NCBI GenBank assembly: GCA_963755085.1
Contig: CAVWIN010000014.1
Location: 62,001 to 126,000 of the forward strand
DNA from: JACVRM01 sp963755085
GTDB taxonomy: Bacteria > Actinomycetota > Thermoleophilia > Gaiellales > Gaiellaceae
Length of the DNA stretch: 64,000 nucleotides
Reading direction: 5' to 3'
Shown here: in pieces, positions 1-8,733 of the stretch
How positions within the stretch are numbered: position 1 is the stretch's first letter
Layout: each line of letters opens with the position of its first letter
Notes under the pieces: model-generated
Told to the model about the DNA's origin: nothing
What the model saw: the letters and a program-made list of their open reading frames with translations, nothing else
Databases searched by the model: none
Program-made: the position numbers and the translations under genes

Positions 1-924
1 TCGACCGCGCAGGTCTACGAGACGCGTACCGAGGACGACGGCACCACCGTGCTGCAGTTCGGCGACGGCGAGACCGGCGCGACGCTGCCGACGGGAGCGG
101 GCAACGTCAAGGCCACCTACCGCGTCGGCACGGGCGTCGCGGGCCGCGTCCGCGCCGCGACCCTGACCTCGGCGCTCGACCGCCCGCCGGGCCTGCGCGA
201 CGTGGTCAACCCGCTCGCCGCGACCGGCGGCGCCGACCCCGAGCCGATCGACGGCGCGCGCGAGAACGCACCGAGCACGGTGAAGACCTTCGGCCGGGCG
301 GTCTCGCTGACCGACGTCGCCGACCTGATTCGCGCGTCCGGCGAGGTCGCCAAGGCACAGTCGGTCGAGCTGTGGGACGGCCTCGACCACGCCATCCACG
401 TCACCGTCGCCGGCCAGGCCGCCGGCGTCTTCACCGACACCGACCTGCGCCGGATCGGCGCCGGGCTGCAGGCAGCACGCGATCCCGGCACGCGTGTGCT
501 GCTCGACAACTTCCGCCCGTTGGCCATCGTGCTGGGCGCGACCGTCACCGTCGACGAGCGCCACGTCCGCGCCGAGGTGCTCGCCGCCGTCGAGGCCGCG
601 GTGCGGGACGCGCTGTCGTTCGACCGCGCGCAGCTCGGCACGCCGGTGCACCTCAGCGACGTCTACCGGGTGATCCAGGACGTCGACGGCGTCCTCGCCT
701 CGGACATCGACGAGCTGCAGGCCAAGCGCCCCGCCGACCGCAACCGCCCCGGCGCCGACCGCCTGCCCGACGGCACGCCCGCCCCCGTGCAGGCGCACCT
801 GCAGATCGAGCGTGCGCAGCCCGACCCGGCGCGGCCGGGGCGCATCATCGCGGCCGAGCTCGCGGTGCTCGAACGGCCCGCTCGCGACCTGACATTGAGC
901 GCGACCGGAGGCCTCGACGCATGA
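1..924 (+). CDS. putative baseplate assembly protein (phage tail/eCIS J-like), 3' part
   Basis: The frame is open from the first base, so the N-terminus lies outside the window and 307 residues are visible. The visible part starts in the VLQFGDGETGATLPTG stretch that is typical of the putative baseplate assembly family (TIGR02243-like), followed by the conserved region with NPLAATGGADPE and VKTFGRAVSLTDVADLI. In contractile injection systems this protein forms wedges of the baseplate that joins sheath and tube to the spike. The gene overlaps the next one by ATGA, and the four genes downstream are all tail-type genes, so this is the distal end of an eCIS or phage-tail-like operon. Whether it is a free eCIS or a prophage tail cannot be decided without the upstream genes, but no capsid or lysis gene follows. 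Confidence 0.85.
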   Translation, partial: STAQVYETRTEDDGTTVLQFGDGETGATLPTGAGNVKATYRVGTGVAGRVRAATLTSALDRPPGLRDVVNPLAATGGADPEPIDGARENAPSTVKTFGRAVSLTDVADLIRASGEVAKAQSVELWDGLDHAIHVTVAGQAAGVFTDTDLRRIGAGLQAARDPGTRVLLDNFRPLAIVLGATVTVDERHVRAEVLAAVEAAVRDALSFDRAQLGTPVHLSDVYRVIQDVDGVLASDIDELQAKRPADRNRPGADRLPDGTPAPVQAHLQIERAQPDPARPGRIIAAELAVLERPARDLTLSATGGLDA

Positions 925-2171
925 CGACGTGGCGCCGCCAGGGCGAGGCAGGCGCGAAGGCGCCCGACGCTCCCGCCCGGGGCCGGCCGCTCGACCCCGC
1001 CGTCCGCGGGCGCATGGAGACGCGGCTCGGCCACGACTTCAGCACCGTGCGCGTCCACCACGGGCCCGAGGCCACGGCGCTCCACGCGCGTGCGTTCACC
1101 GTCGGCGAGAACGTCACCTTCGCCCCCGGCCAGTACACGCCGGGGACGACCGAGGGCGACCGGCTGCTCGCGCACGAGCTCGGCCACGTCGCCGACGCGC
1201 GCCACGGAGCGCAGCCCGGCCTCTACCGCGCCCCCGACGACGGTCCGCTGCCCACGGGGCCCGAGCGGCCGCTGCGGTTCCCGGGCTTCGCGGTGGGCTC
1301 GCTCACGCTCGGGCTCGGCGTCCTCGACAGCTTCGCCTTCAACGGCTCCGAGCTCACGTCCGACCACCACAAGCAGATCACCCGGATCGCCGACCAGCTC
1401 GTCACGCTCCGGCTCAAGCAGCCGAGCGGCCGCATCACGATCACCGGCCACACCGACCTCGTCGGCGGCGAGCAGGCCAACCTCGACCTCGGCCGCAAGC
1501 GCGCGGTGGCCGTCGGGGCGGCGCTCGCCCTGGCGGGGGTCCCGCTCTCGGCGATGGACATCACAAGCGCCGGCGCGAGCACGCCGGCCGTCGAGACCAA
1601 GGAGCGCGAGCCGCGCAACCGCCGCGTGGAGGTCCGGTTCGCGGGAGGTCCGGTCGAGCCGGCCCGGCCGGCGCCGCCCGTCCTCGGTCCGACCAAGGTC
1701 GTCAAGCCGCCGAGCGACCCGAGCCCGCCCGGGCCCACTTTCCCGACGAAGACCCCGTCGCCGCCGACCGCCGCGCCCCAGCAACAACCGGGCCAGATCG
1801 ACCCCGCCAGCCCGCCTCCGCAGACGAAGGGGGCCTCCCCCGGCGACCTCGCGAAGGCAGTCGCCGCGACGCCCCAGGGCAAGAAGCTCATCGAGGCCGC
1901 CGAGACCCAGGGGAAGAAGGACCTCGGCAAGCTCTCGACGGGCGAGAAGGTGCTGCTCGGGTCGGTCGTCGGCGCCGATGCCGCGGCCGTCGTCGCCGCC
2001 CTGGCCGCCCATCCGGGGGAGCGCGCGGACGTGCTCAAGTTCGTCGACGGCAAGGAGATCCCGGTGCCATATCTGACAGGGGTCTCCGTCATCCCCCACA
2101 CCAAGCCCGGCGAAATCGGCGGCGTCGTGAGCTTCGACATCATCAAGATCTTCGGGGGCGGCAAGAAGTGA
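921..2171 (+). CDS. eCIS core domain (DUF4157) protein with C-terminal OmpA-like domain
   Basis: 416 residues, starting at the ATG inside the ATGA overlap with the baseplate gene. Residues about 22-95 form a DUF4157 domain (LDPAVRGRMETRLGHDFSTVRVH) with a zincin HELGH motif at about residues 85-89. Residues about 125-245 match an OmpA/MotB peptidoglycan-binding domain, including TGHTDLVGG and the closing NRRVEVRF. A Pro-rich linker and a C-terminal helical part follow. DUF4157 is the hallmark domain of proteins travelling with extracellular contractile injection systems; the OmpA fold would bind peptidoglycan. The combination suggests a protein that anchors the particle or is loaded as a toxin or protease precursor; that role is inference. 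No signal peptide is seen. Confidence 0.8.
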   Translation: MTTWRRQGEAGAKAPDAPARGRPLDPAVRGRMETRLGHDFSTVRVHHGPEATALHARAFTVGENVTFAPGQYTPGTTEGDRLLAHELGHVADARHGAQPGLYRAPDDGPLPTGPERPLRFPGFAVGSLTLGLGVLDSFAFNGSELTSDHHKQITRIADQLVTLRLKQPSGRITITGHTDLVGGEQANLDLGRKRAVAVGAALALAGVPLSAMDITSAGASTPAVETKEREPRNRRVEVRFAGGPVEPARPAPPVLGPTKVVKPPSDPSPPGPTFPTKTPSPPTAAPQQQPGQIDPASPPPQTKGASPGDLAKAVAATPQGKKLIEAAETQGKKDLGKLSTGEKVLLGSVVGADAAAVVAALAAHPGERADVLKFVDGKEIPVPYLTGVSVIPHTKPGEIGGVVSFDIIKIFGGGKK

Positions 2172-4270
2172 CCGTCGACGACCGCCTCTTCGAGCTGCTT
2201 CCGGCCGTCTACAGGGACCAGGACGCCGACGAAGGCGACGTCCTGCGCGCCCTGCTGCGGATCGTCGCCGAGCAGGTCGAGGTCGTCGAGGACGACGTTG
2301 CGCGGCTCTACGACGACCTGTTCATCGAGACGTGCAGCTCATGGGTGGTGCCGTACATCGGCGACCTCGTGGGCAACGATCCGCTGCGCGACGCGGTGCG
2401 CAGCCGGGCGGACGTCGCCAAGACGATCCCCTACCGGCGCCGCAAGGGCACGCTGCCGATGCTCGAGGAGCTCGGCCGCGACGTCACGGGCTGGGCCGCG
2501 CACGCCGTTGAGTTCCTCGAGCTGGTCGGCTGGAGCCAGCACCTCGAGCACATCCGCCCCCAGGCCGCGAGCTTCGACGTCCGCTCGCTCGAGCGCGACG
2601 ATCGCGTCGGCGGCGCGTTCGACGAGGCGACCCACAGCGTCGACGTGCGCGCGGTCGGCCAGTACGACGGCTGGCACCACCACCGCCACATCGGCTTCTT
2701 CCTGTGGCGACTTGGCGGGTACCCGCTGGACAACGTCCCCGCACGGCGCGCGGGTGCCGCCTGGCGCTTCCACTTCAGCCCGCTCGGCAACGCCGCGCCG
2801 CTGTTCAGCCGCGAGCGGCGCGAGGGCGACGAGGCCGGCCTCGCCACCGAGCTGCACGTGCCGGGCCCGATCCGCCGCGCGTTTTTCCAGCAGGACCTCG
2901 TCGTGCACAAGGCGCTCACGCCGGTGCCGGCGGCGACCGACCTCTACGGGACGCCCGCCAACCCCGAGGCGAGCATCGACGTGACGCGCAACGGCACGCA
3001 CGTGCCGCCGAGCCAGGTCATCTGCGCACGGCTCGACCCGTGGCCGGCGACGCGCCCGACCGGCACGGTGATCGCCATCGACGTCGCCGTCGGCAGGCTC
3101 GCCGTCGGCGACGGGTTCACCGGGGCCTCCCGGATCGACGTCGACTACGTCTACGGCTTCCCGGCCGACCTCGGCGGCGGCCCCTACGAGCGGCGCGGCA
3201 CGCTGGTCACGGCGGGCCACGTCTATCTCGTCCGCGACGGCGTCGCCCCGTTCCCCGACGTCGCCTCCGCGCTGTCGCAGTGGGTCGCCGACGGGCGGCC
3301 CGACGCGGTCGTGCGGATCCTCGACAGCCGCACCTACACGCTGCCGGCGACGGTCAAGCTCCGCGACGACACCCACCTGACCATCGAGGCCGACGACGGC
3401 CGGCGGCCGCTGCTCGTCACCGACCTCGGCGGGCTGAAGGTCGACGCCGACGGCACCAACCCGGACCCCGAGCTGCGTGGGCGGCTCGCCCTCTCCGGCG
3501 TCGTCGTGGAGGGCTTCGTCAGCGTGACCGGCGACCTGGGCGCGGTGTGGCTGATCCACGCAACGCTGATTCCCGGGCGCTCCATCGAGGACGGCGTCGC
3601 CCCGGGCGGCGAGAGCCTGCACGTCGACGGCGCCGGGCCGATCAACACGCATCTCGAGGTCCGGCTCGACCACGCGATCTCCGGCGCCCTCGTGATCCCC
3701 GCGACGACGCGAGTGATCCGGATCTCCGACAGCATCGTCGACGGCGCGATCAACGCCGGAGCCGCAACCGCCGCGACGACCCGGCTGGAGATCGAGCGCA
3801 GCACCATCGTCGGGCGCACCAATGTACGCGAGCTCGAGGCGAGCGAGTCGATCTTCGTTGGCCGCGTCGACACGGCCCAGACGCAGGCCGGCTGCGTGCG
3901 CTTCTCGTTCGTCCCGTTCGGCTCTCGCACCCCGCGGCGGCACCGCTGTCAGCCCGACCTGGCGATCCGCACGCGTCTCGACGAGGCACTCGCCGCCGAT
4001 CCCGGCATGAGCGCGGCGGACCAGGACGCGCTGCGGGCCGCGGTCGTCGCGCGCATGCTGCCGTCCTTCACCGCCAGCGCGTACGGCCGCCCCGCGTATC
4101 TGCAGCTGCGCATGTCGACGCCCGCCGAGATCCGGACGGGGGCGGCCGACGGCGCGGACATGGGCGCGTACTGCCTGCTCAAGCAACCCCAGCGCGCGAG
4201 CAACCTGCGCACGCGCCTCGACGAGTACCTCCCGTTCGGCCTTGAGTCCGGACAGATCTACATCACCTGA
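2168..4270 (+). CDS. phage tail-like protein (eCIS TIGR02242-type tail protein)
   Basis: 700 residues, starting at GTG in a GTGA overlap with the preceding stop. The N-terminal 250 residues contain the tail protein I-like features LFELLPAVYRDQDA, VPYIGDLVGNDPLRD and TIPYRRRKGTLPMLEELGRDVTGW, known from contractile-tail operons where the product sits at the baseplate periphery. The remaining 450 residues are beta-rich with short repeats (for example LALSGVVVEGFVSVTGDLGAVWLIHATL), suggesting a fibre or beta-helical extension. It is translationally coupled to the genes on both sides. The family assignment is good for the N-terminal half; the function of the C-terminal half is not known to me. 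Confidence 0.8.
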   Translation: MTVDDRLFELLPAVYRDQDADEGDVLRALLRIVAEQVEVVEDDVARLYDDLFIETCSSWVVPYIGDLVGNDPLRDAVRSRADVAKTIPYRRRKGTLPMLEELGRDVTGWAAHAVEFLELVGWSQHLEHIRPQAASFDVRSLERDDRVGGAFDEATHSVDVRAVGQYDGWHHHRHIGFFLWRLGGYPLDNVPARRAGAAWRFHFSPLGNAAPLFSRERREGDEAGLATELHVPGPIRRAFFQQDLVVHKALTPVPAATDLYGTPANPEASIDVTRNGTHVPPSQVICARLDPWPATRPTGTVIAIDVAVGRLAVGDGFTGASRIDVDYVYGFPADLGGGPYERRGTLVTAGHVYLVRDGVAPFPDVASALSQWVADGRPDAVVRILDSRTYTLPATVKLRDDTHLTIEADDGRRPLLVTDLGGLKVDADGTNPDPELRGRLALSGVVVEGFVSVTGDLGAVWLIHATLIPGRSIEDGVAPGGESLHVDGAGPINTHLEVRLDHAISGALVIPATTRVIRISDSIVDGAINAGAATAATTRLEIERSTIVGRTNVRELEASESIFVGRVDTAQTQAGCVRFSFVPFGSRTPRRHRCQPDLAIRTRLDEALAADPGMSAADQDALRAAVVARMLPSFTASAYGRPAYLQLRMSTPAEIRTGAADGADMGAYCLLKQPQRASNLRTRLDEYLPFGLESGQIYIT

Positions 4271-4282
4271 GGAGGCGACACC

Positions 4283-7200
4283 GTGTCCGGCGATTTCACC
4301 CGCGTGAGGTTCGACCCGATCAACGACTACTCGAGCGTGCTGCTCCAGCAGGGGCGCGTGACGCTCGACGCCGACGTCAACGAGCAGGTCGACCTGCTCG
4401 ACCGCCGCCTACGCGCGGAGGTCGTCGACACGCTGGCCCGCGGCGTCATCTCCCGCGAGACGCCGAGCGCCTTCCTGCTCGCCTTCAGCGGCGCCGACCT
4501 GACGATCGCGCCGGGGCGTGCCCTCGTTCACGGCCTGCTCGCCGAGAACCATGGCGCTGCGCCCGACGAGTACGACCGGGTGCTCGGCGAGGTGCGCGGG
4601 ACCGCGCCGATCTCGTACCTCGACCAGCCCTACCTGCCGGATGCGGCCGCGTTCGCGCCGCTGCCCCCGGATGGCACGTGGCTGGCCTTCCTCGACGTCT
4701 GGGACCGCGAGGTCACCTGCCTCGTCGACCCCCACGTCGTCGAGCAGGCGGTCGCCGTCGACACGACGACGCGCCGCCAGACGGCGTGGCAGGTCCGCTT
4801 CGCAGAGGCGGCCGTGGGTGACACGTGCAACTCGCCCAACCCCGCTTACGACGCGCTGACCGCCCCGTCGGACGGACGACTGACCACCGGTGCCGTCGGC
4901 GTCCCGGCCAGCACCGACCCGTGCACGATCGCGCCGTTCGGCGGCTACCGCGGGCTGGAGAACCGCCTCTACCGCGTCGAGATCCACGATCCGGGCCCGC
5001 TCGGCACCGCGACGTTCAAGTGGTCGCGCGACAACGCCTCGCTCGGCGCGAGCGTGCTGGACATCGACGCGGGACGCACGACGCTCACGCTGAGCCGGCT
5101 CGGCCGCGACGGCGTCAAGCGGATCGCGGTGGGCGACTGGATCGAGGTCACCGACGACCATCACGAGCTGCACCGCCTGCCGGGCGAGCTCAGGCAGGTC
5201 ATCACCGTCGACGAGGTCCGCGCCGAGGTCACCGTGGCGACCGCCCTGAGCGCCGGCGCCTTCGACGCCACCGACGCGACGCGCCATACCCGCGTCACGC
5301 GGTGGGACGAGTCGGGGCCTGCGGTCGACGCCGCCGGCGGCACGGTCGCCGTCCCGGCCGGAGGGCTCGCCTCGCCGGTGGCGCTCGAGGACGGCATCGA
5401 GGTGCGCTTCGACGTCGTCGCCGCCGGCGGAACGTTCCTCGTCGGCGATCACTGGGAGTTCGCCGCACGCACCGCCGACGCCTCGGTCGAGGAGCTCGTG
5501 GAGGAGCCGCCGCGCGGCGTCCTGCACCACCACATGAAGCTCGGGATCGTCACGTTCCCCGGGACGGTCACCGACTGCCGCCCGACCGGGCCCGAGGGCG
5601 GCGGCGCCTGCGACTGCGGGTGCGACCTGTGCGTCACGCCGGAGTCGCACGCGAGCGGCACGCTGACGATCCAGGCTGCGGTCAACCAGCTGCGCGGCAA
5701 GGGCGGCAAGATCTGCCTGCAGATCGGCGTCTACCGCCTCGAGGAGCCGGCGATCATCGACCGTGCCACGTCGCTTCAGATCGAGGGCAAAGGCTGGAAG
5801 ACGATCGTGCTGGCCGGCCGCGGCGGGCCTGCGTTCGTCGTCGAGCGCTCGATCGGCGTGATCATCGACATGCTCACCGTGATCACCGGCGCTGTGTCGC
5901 GCCGCGGCCTGGTCGGCGCCGGCACCGCGATCGTCCTCCGCACCACCGTCGGCACGATCATCGAGCGCTGCGTCCTGCTCCAGCTCGGGCTGCTGGAGCC
6001 CCCGGGGGAGCCGCCGGGCGACCAGCCCGAGGATCCCGGGCAGCCGGAGGACCCGTGCCCGCCCGAGATCCTCAAGCGCTTCGTCGGCCGCGACGCGCTA
6101 CTCACCGACCTGCGCGCGCCGTTCGGCGCGAAGGGCTTCGGCGGCCCGGTGATCGCGCTGCAGGGGCTCGTGCTCGAGACGCTCATCCAGGAGAACGTGA
6201 TCGTCGGGACGACGGGGATCGGCTCCCTCGGCGCCGATCTCGGCACGTCGATCCTCGCCGACCCCGGAGCGCTCGGCGACCCGACGTACGTCAAGCCATG
6301 GGGGGCGGCCGACAACGAACCGCGCGAGGAGATCTCCTACCTGCTGACCGTCGACCTCGCGATCGAGGACAACCTGCTGGTCTGCTGGCTGACCGGCGTC
6401 TCGCTGGAGGGCTTCGCCGCGCACGAGGGCGACGTGCGGATCACCGGCAACTCGGCGCTGGTCTGCCTGCGCGCCGGGTTCGCGACGACGGGCGTCGTGG
6501 GCACGGGCGGGCGGGTGGACATCGCCCGCAACGTGGTGCGCGGCCTGGGCGTCGGCATCGCGTTCGCCGGCGACGACACGCGCGTGGCCGAGAACGACGT
6601 CAAGCTGCTGACGGGCGCCGTGAGCACGCGCAAGCAGGACTCACTCGTTGCGCTGGGCACGGCGATGTCGCGCGGCTCCGGGCTGTTGAGCGAGTCGATC
6701 GGGCGCGTGGCGGCGTACCTGGCGCTGTTCGGCGGCGCGGGGATCGTCGCCGTCTCCGGGCTGCGTCCACGAGGTATCGAACGGGCACAGATCCGAGGCA
6801 ACCGCGTCGTGGGGGTTATCGGCGACGGCATCACGCTGCGCACCCGCATCGTCTCGGTGCAGATCAACGGCAACGTCGTCCAGCAGGTGGGCGGCGATGG
6901 CATCACGATGAGCGAGAAGGCGACCGCCGACGAGGTGGCGATCGAAGACAACCAGCTCTTCGAGATCGGGCGCCCGGGCCGTCGTGACCGCCTCATCATC
7001 AGCGCGGTCCTGCTCCGGAACGTCGTCGACGCCGTCGTGCTCGGCAACCAGATCCGCGTCGTCGGTGCGGACGTGCCACAGGCGCTCGGCCGGGTCGGCG
7101 TGCTCGCCGTCGGCGCAGTCAACCTGCGCGTGGGCTCGAACTCGATCCTCGATGTGGGCGCCGACGAGTTCGCCGGTGTCGGGGTGGGGGTGCTCGCCGG

Positions 7201-7807
7201 CGGCATCTTCGAGCGCGTCGACGTGCACGACAACACGATCCGGCGCTCGACGCGCCCGATCAAAAGCGAGGGCTCCGGCAGCTTCTGGGAGGCGATCGGC
7301 GTCGTGGGGGCCGGCGGCGCGTCGGCTCTGGCCGCCCGATTCGAGCTGGAGGAGCTCCAGCACGTCGACGAGCAGGCGAGCGCCCTGCACGACCTCTTCG
7401 ACCAGGTGCCGGGAACCGTCTTCGTCGAGGGCAAGGCTGGCGGCTACGCGGTTCAGCCCGGCGTGGGCAACATCGTCGAGGCCTCGAGCCTCGACCCAGG
7501 CTCGGTGGGCGTAGACGCGAACGTCGCCGACTCCGTCGGCCGGGGCGGCGCGATACTCGTCACCGCGGGCGCGTGCGTGGTCGGCAATAACCGCGCGACG
7601 TTCGTCTCGACGGCGGAGGCTGCCGCCGCTGTCGTGCTGACCGCCCGGCACGTCATCGCCGACGCCAATCACGTGGTCGTGTTCCGGCAACAGATCGCGA
7701 TCAGGATCCACGCCGGGCCGTGCACGGTGCTCGGCAACATCACGACCGGCCCGATCGAGTTCAACGGCGCGCTGCTCGGGCCGCCGTGGGACGCTCTCAA
7801 CGCGTGA
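4283..7807 (+). CDS. DUF6519 / right-handed beta-helix repeat tail-fibre-like protein
   Basis: 1174 residues, starting at GTG 6 nt behind an AGGAGG Shine-Dalgarno sequence. The first 60 residues (FTRVRFDPINDYSSVLLQQGRVTLDADVNEQ, seen in pieces) match DUF6519, a domain at the start of many eCIS-associated proteins. After about residue 470 the chain becomes a long series of beta-helix turns (for example IEDNLLVC, IRGNRVVGVIGDGITLRTR, INGNVVQQVGGDGI), the architecture of tail spikes and surface-binding fibres. A compact Cys motif CDCGCDLC lies near residue 443 between the two parts and could bind a metal or make disulfides. The protein is a plausible receptor-binding spike; target recognition is inference. 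Confidence 0.8.
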   Translation: MSGDFTRVRFDPINDYSSVLLQQGRVTLDADVNEQVDLLDRRLRAEVVDTLARGVISRETPSAFLLAFSGADLTIAPGRALVHGLLAENHGAAPDEYDRVLGEVRGTAPISYLDQPYLPDAAAFAPLPPDGTWLAFLDVWDREVTCLVDPHVVEQAVAVDTTTRRQTAWQVRFAEAAVGDTCNSPNPAYDALTAPSDGRLTTGAVGVPASTDPCTIAPFGGYRGLENRLYRVEIHDPGPLGTATFKWSRDNASLGASVLDIDAGRTTLTLSRLGRDGVKRIAVGDWIEVTDDHHELHRLPGELRQVITVDEVRAEVTVATALSAGAFDATDATRHTRVTRWDESGPAVDAAGGTVAVPAGGLASPVALEDGIEVRFDVVAAGGTFLVGDHWEFAARTADASVEELVEEPPRGVLHHHMKLGIVTFPGTVTDCRPTGPEGGGACDCGCDLCVTPESHASGTLTIQAAVNQLRGKGGKICLQIGVYRLEEPAIIDRATSLQIEGKGWKTIVLAGRGGPAFVVERSIGVIIDMLTVITGAVSRRGLVGAGTAIVLRTTVGTIIERCVLLQLGLLEPPGEPPGDQPEDPGQPEDPCPPEILKRFVGRDALLTDLRAPFGAKGFGGPVIALQGLVLETLIQENVIVGTTGIGSLGADLGTSILADPGALGDPTYVKPWGAADNEPREEISYLLTVDLAIEDNLLVCWLTGVSLEGFAAHEGDVRITGNSALVCLRAGFATTGVVGTGGRVDIARNVVRGLGVGIAFAGDDTRVAENDVKLLTGAVSTRKQDSLVALGTAMSRGSGLLSESIGRVAAYLALFGGAGIVAVSGLRPRGIERAQIRGNRVVGVIGDGITLRTRIVSVQINGNVVQQVGGDGITMSEKATADEVAIEDNQLFEIGRPGRRDRLIISAVLLRNVVDAVVLGNQIRVVGADVPQALGRVGVLAVGAVNLRVGSNSILDVGADEFAGVGVGVLAGGIFERVDVHDNTIRRSTRPIKSEGSGSFWEAIGVVGAGGASALAARFELEELQHVDEQASALHDLFDQVPGTVFVEGKAGGYAVQPGVGNIVEASSLDPGSVGVDANVADSVGRGGAILVTAGACVVGNNRATFVSTAEAAAAVVLTARHVIADANHVVVFRQQIAIRIHAGPCTVLGNITTGPIEFNGALLGPPWDALNA

Positions 7808-7823
7808 TGTGGGAAGGAGACCC

Positions 7824-8384
7824 ATGCAGCTGACTGCCACCCTCCCCGACGAGAGCCTCGAGGCGCTCGCGACCCGCGTCTACGACCTGGGCGAGAAGCC
7901 CTCGCAGGCCAAGGTCCGCGGGGCCGTGCGGGCACTGAGGGACGCCAACCCGGCGCTGGCCAGGATGGCCGACGTGCAGCCGGGCACCGTCGTCGAGGTT
8001 CCGCCGCTCGAAGAGAGCGCGCACCGGCCGGGCGCGACAGTGACCGAGGACGCGATCGCCACCGGGCTCGTGCGCGACCACGTCGCCGCCGCAGCCGCTC
8101 TGCTGGGGCGCCAGCTCTTCGAGGATCTGTCCGCGGAGCTGTCGGAGGCGAACGAGACTCTGAAGCTCGCCCGCTCGCCCGAGTTGCGGCGCGCGAAAGT
8201 GCCCGGGCTGGAGGAGGCCCTACCGGAGACGGTCGCTGCGGCAGAGGCACGCGCAGCGGCGGCGGAGGAGCTGCGCTCGCGGCGCGAGGCTGTGCTCGGG
8301 CAGCTCGCTGCGGACCTTCGCGACCTCACCGACGCTCACGGCGGGGCGGGCTACGGATCCAGTGCGGGGCGCAGCGGCGGTTAG
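7824..8384 (+). CDS. small LysM/tail-X-like protein of the eCIS operon
   Basis: 186 residues. The ATG at 7824 is preferred because GAAGGAGA lies 5-12 nt upstream; a GTG 15 nt earlier is possible. Residues about 10-55 (YDLGEKPSQAKVRGAVRALRDANP then PGTVVEVPPL) have the shape of a LysM or tail protein X module: short helix, asparagine-containing loop and a final valine-rich strand. The rest is Ala/Glu-rich and predicted helical, with coiled-coil potential at residues 95-160. LysM-type proteins are standard small components of contractile tails, placed between tube and baseplate. It is the last gene of the tail operon; no clear terminator is visible after it. Confidence 0.6.
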   Translation: MQLTATLPDESLEALATRVYDLGEKPSQAKVRGAVRALRDANPALARMADVQPGTVVEVPPLEESAHRPGATVTEDAIATGLVRDHVAAAAALLGRQLFEDLSAELSEANETLKLARSPELRRAKVPGLEEALPETVAAAEARAAAAEELRSRREAVLGQLAADLRDLTDAHGGAGYGSSAGRSGG

Positions 8385-8615
8385 CTTCCGGGCCGACGCT
8401 GCGCTCCGTGGGTGACGAGCGTCTGGAGGGTCCAAGTTCTTCGCAGCGCTTTGTTCGACACTCGGGATGGTCGGTCGGTCGCCGGCTAGGGTTCGGCATG
8501 CCCCTCGAAACGATCGCGGACGCCGGGCGCGGACGACATGGGGCGCAACAGTACGGCAGGCTGCCGGCGCTGCGGTCAGAACAGGTTGCTCACGCGCTGA
8601 CGACAGGGCCGGCGG

Positions 8616-8711
8616 GTCGGGCGACAGCCACCTGCTCGAACTCCCGGGCGCACAGCCGCCGGTCGTGCTCCCGCGCGTCTTCGTGGATCGGCTCGCGCGG
8701 TCATGAGCCCG
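8616..8711 (+). pseudogene. 3' remnant of a PIN-domain toxin gene
   Basis: These 96 bases are about 86 percent identical to the last 97 bases of the intact PIN toxin gene at 32.6-33.0 kb, including the stop codon and the 5 bases after it. In frame they encode SGDSHLLELPGAQPPVVLPR followed by VFVDRLARS, against SGDNHLLELPEAHPPVVTPR and VFVERLARS in the intact copy. The upstream two thirds of the gene, including the catalytic aspartates, are absent, so this is a stub. The surrounding gap (8385-8733) holds nothing else that I recognise except a copy of a TTGTTCGACAC motif at 8451. Confidence 0.7.
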
Positions 8712-8733
8712 TCTCCATCTCGTCGCGCTCGAC

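Noticed and set aside
929..2167. Upstream extension of the tail-protein frame
   Set aside because: The extension is Arg/Ala-rich and overlaps the DUF4157 gene; the conserved N-terminus begins at the GTG at 2168.
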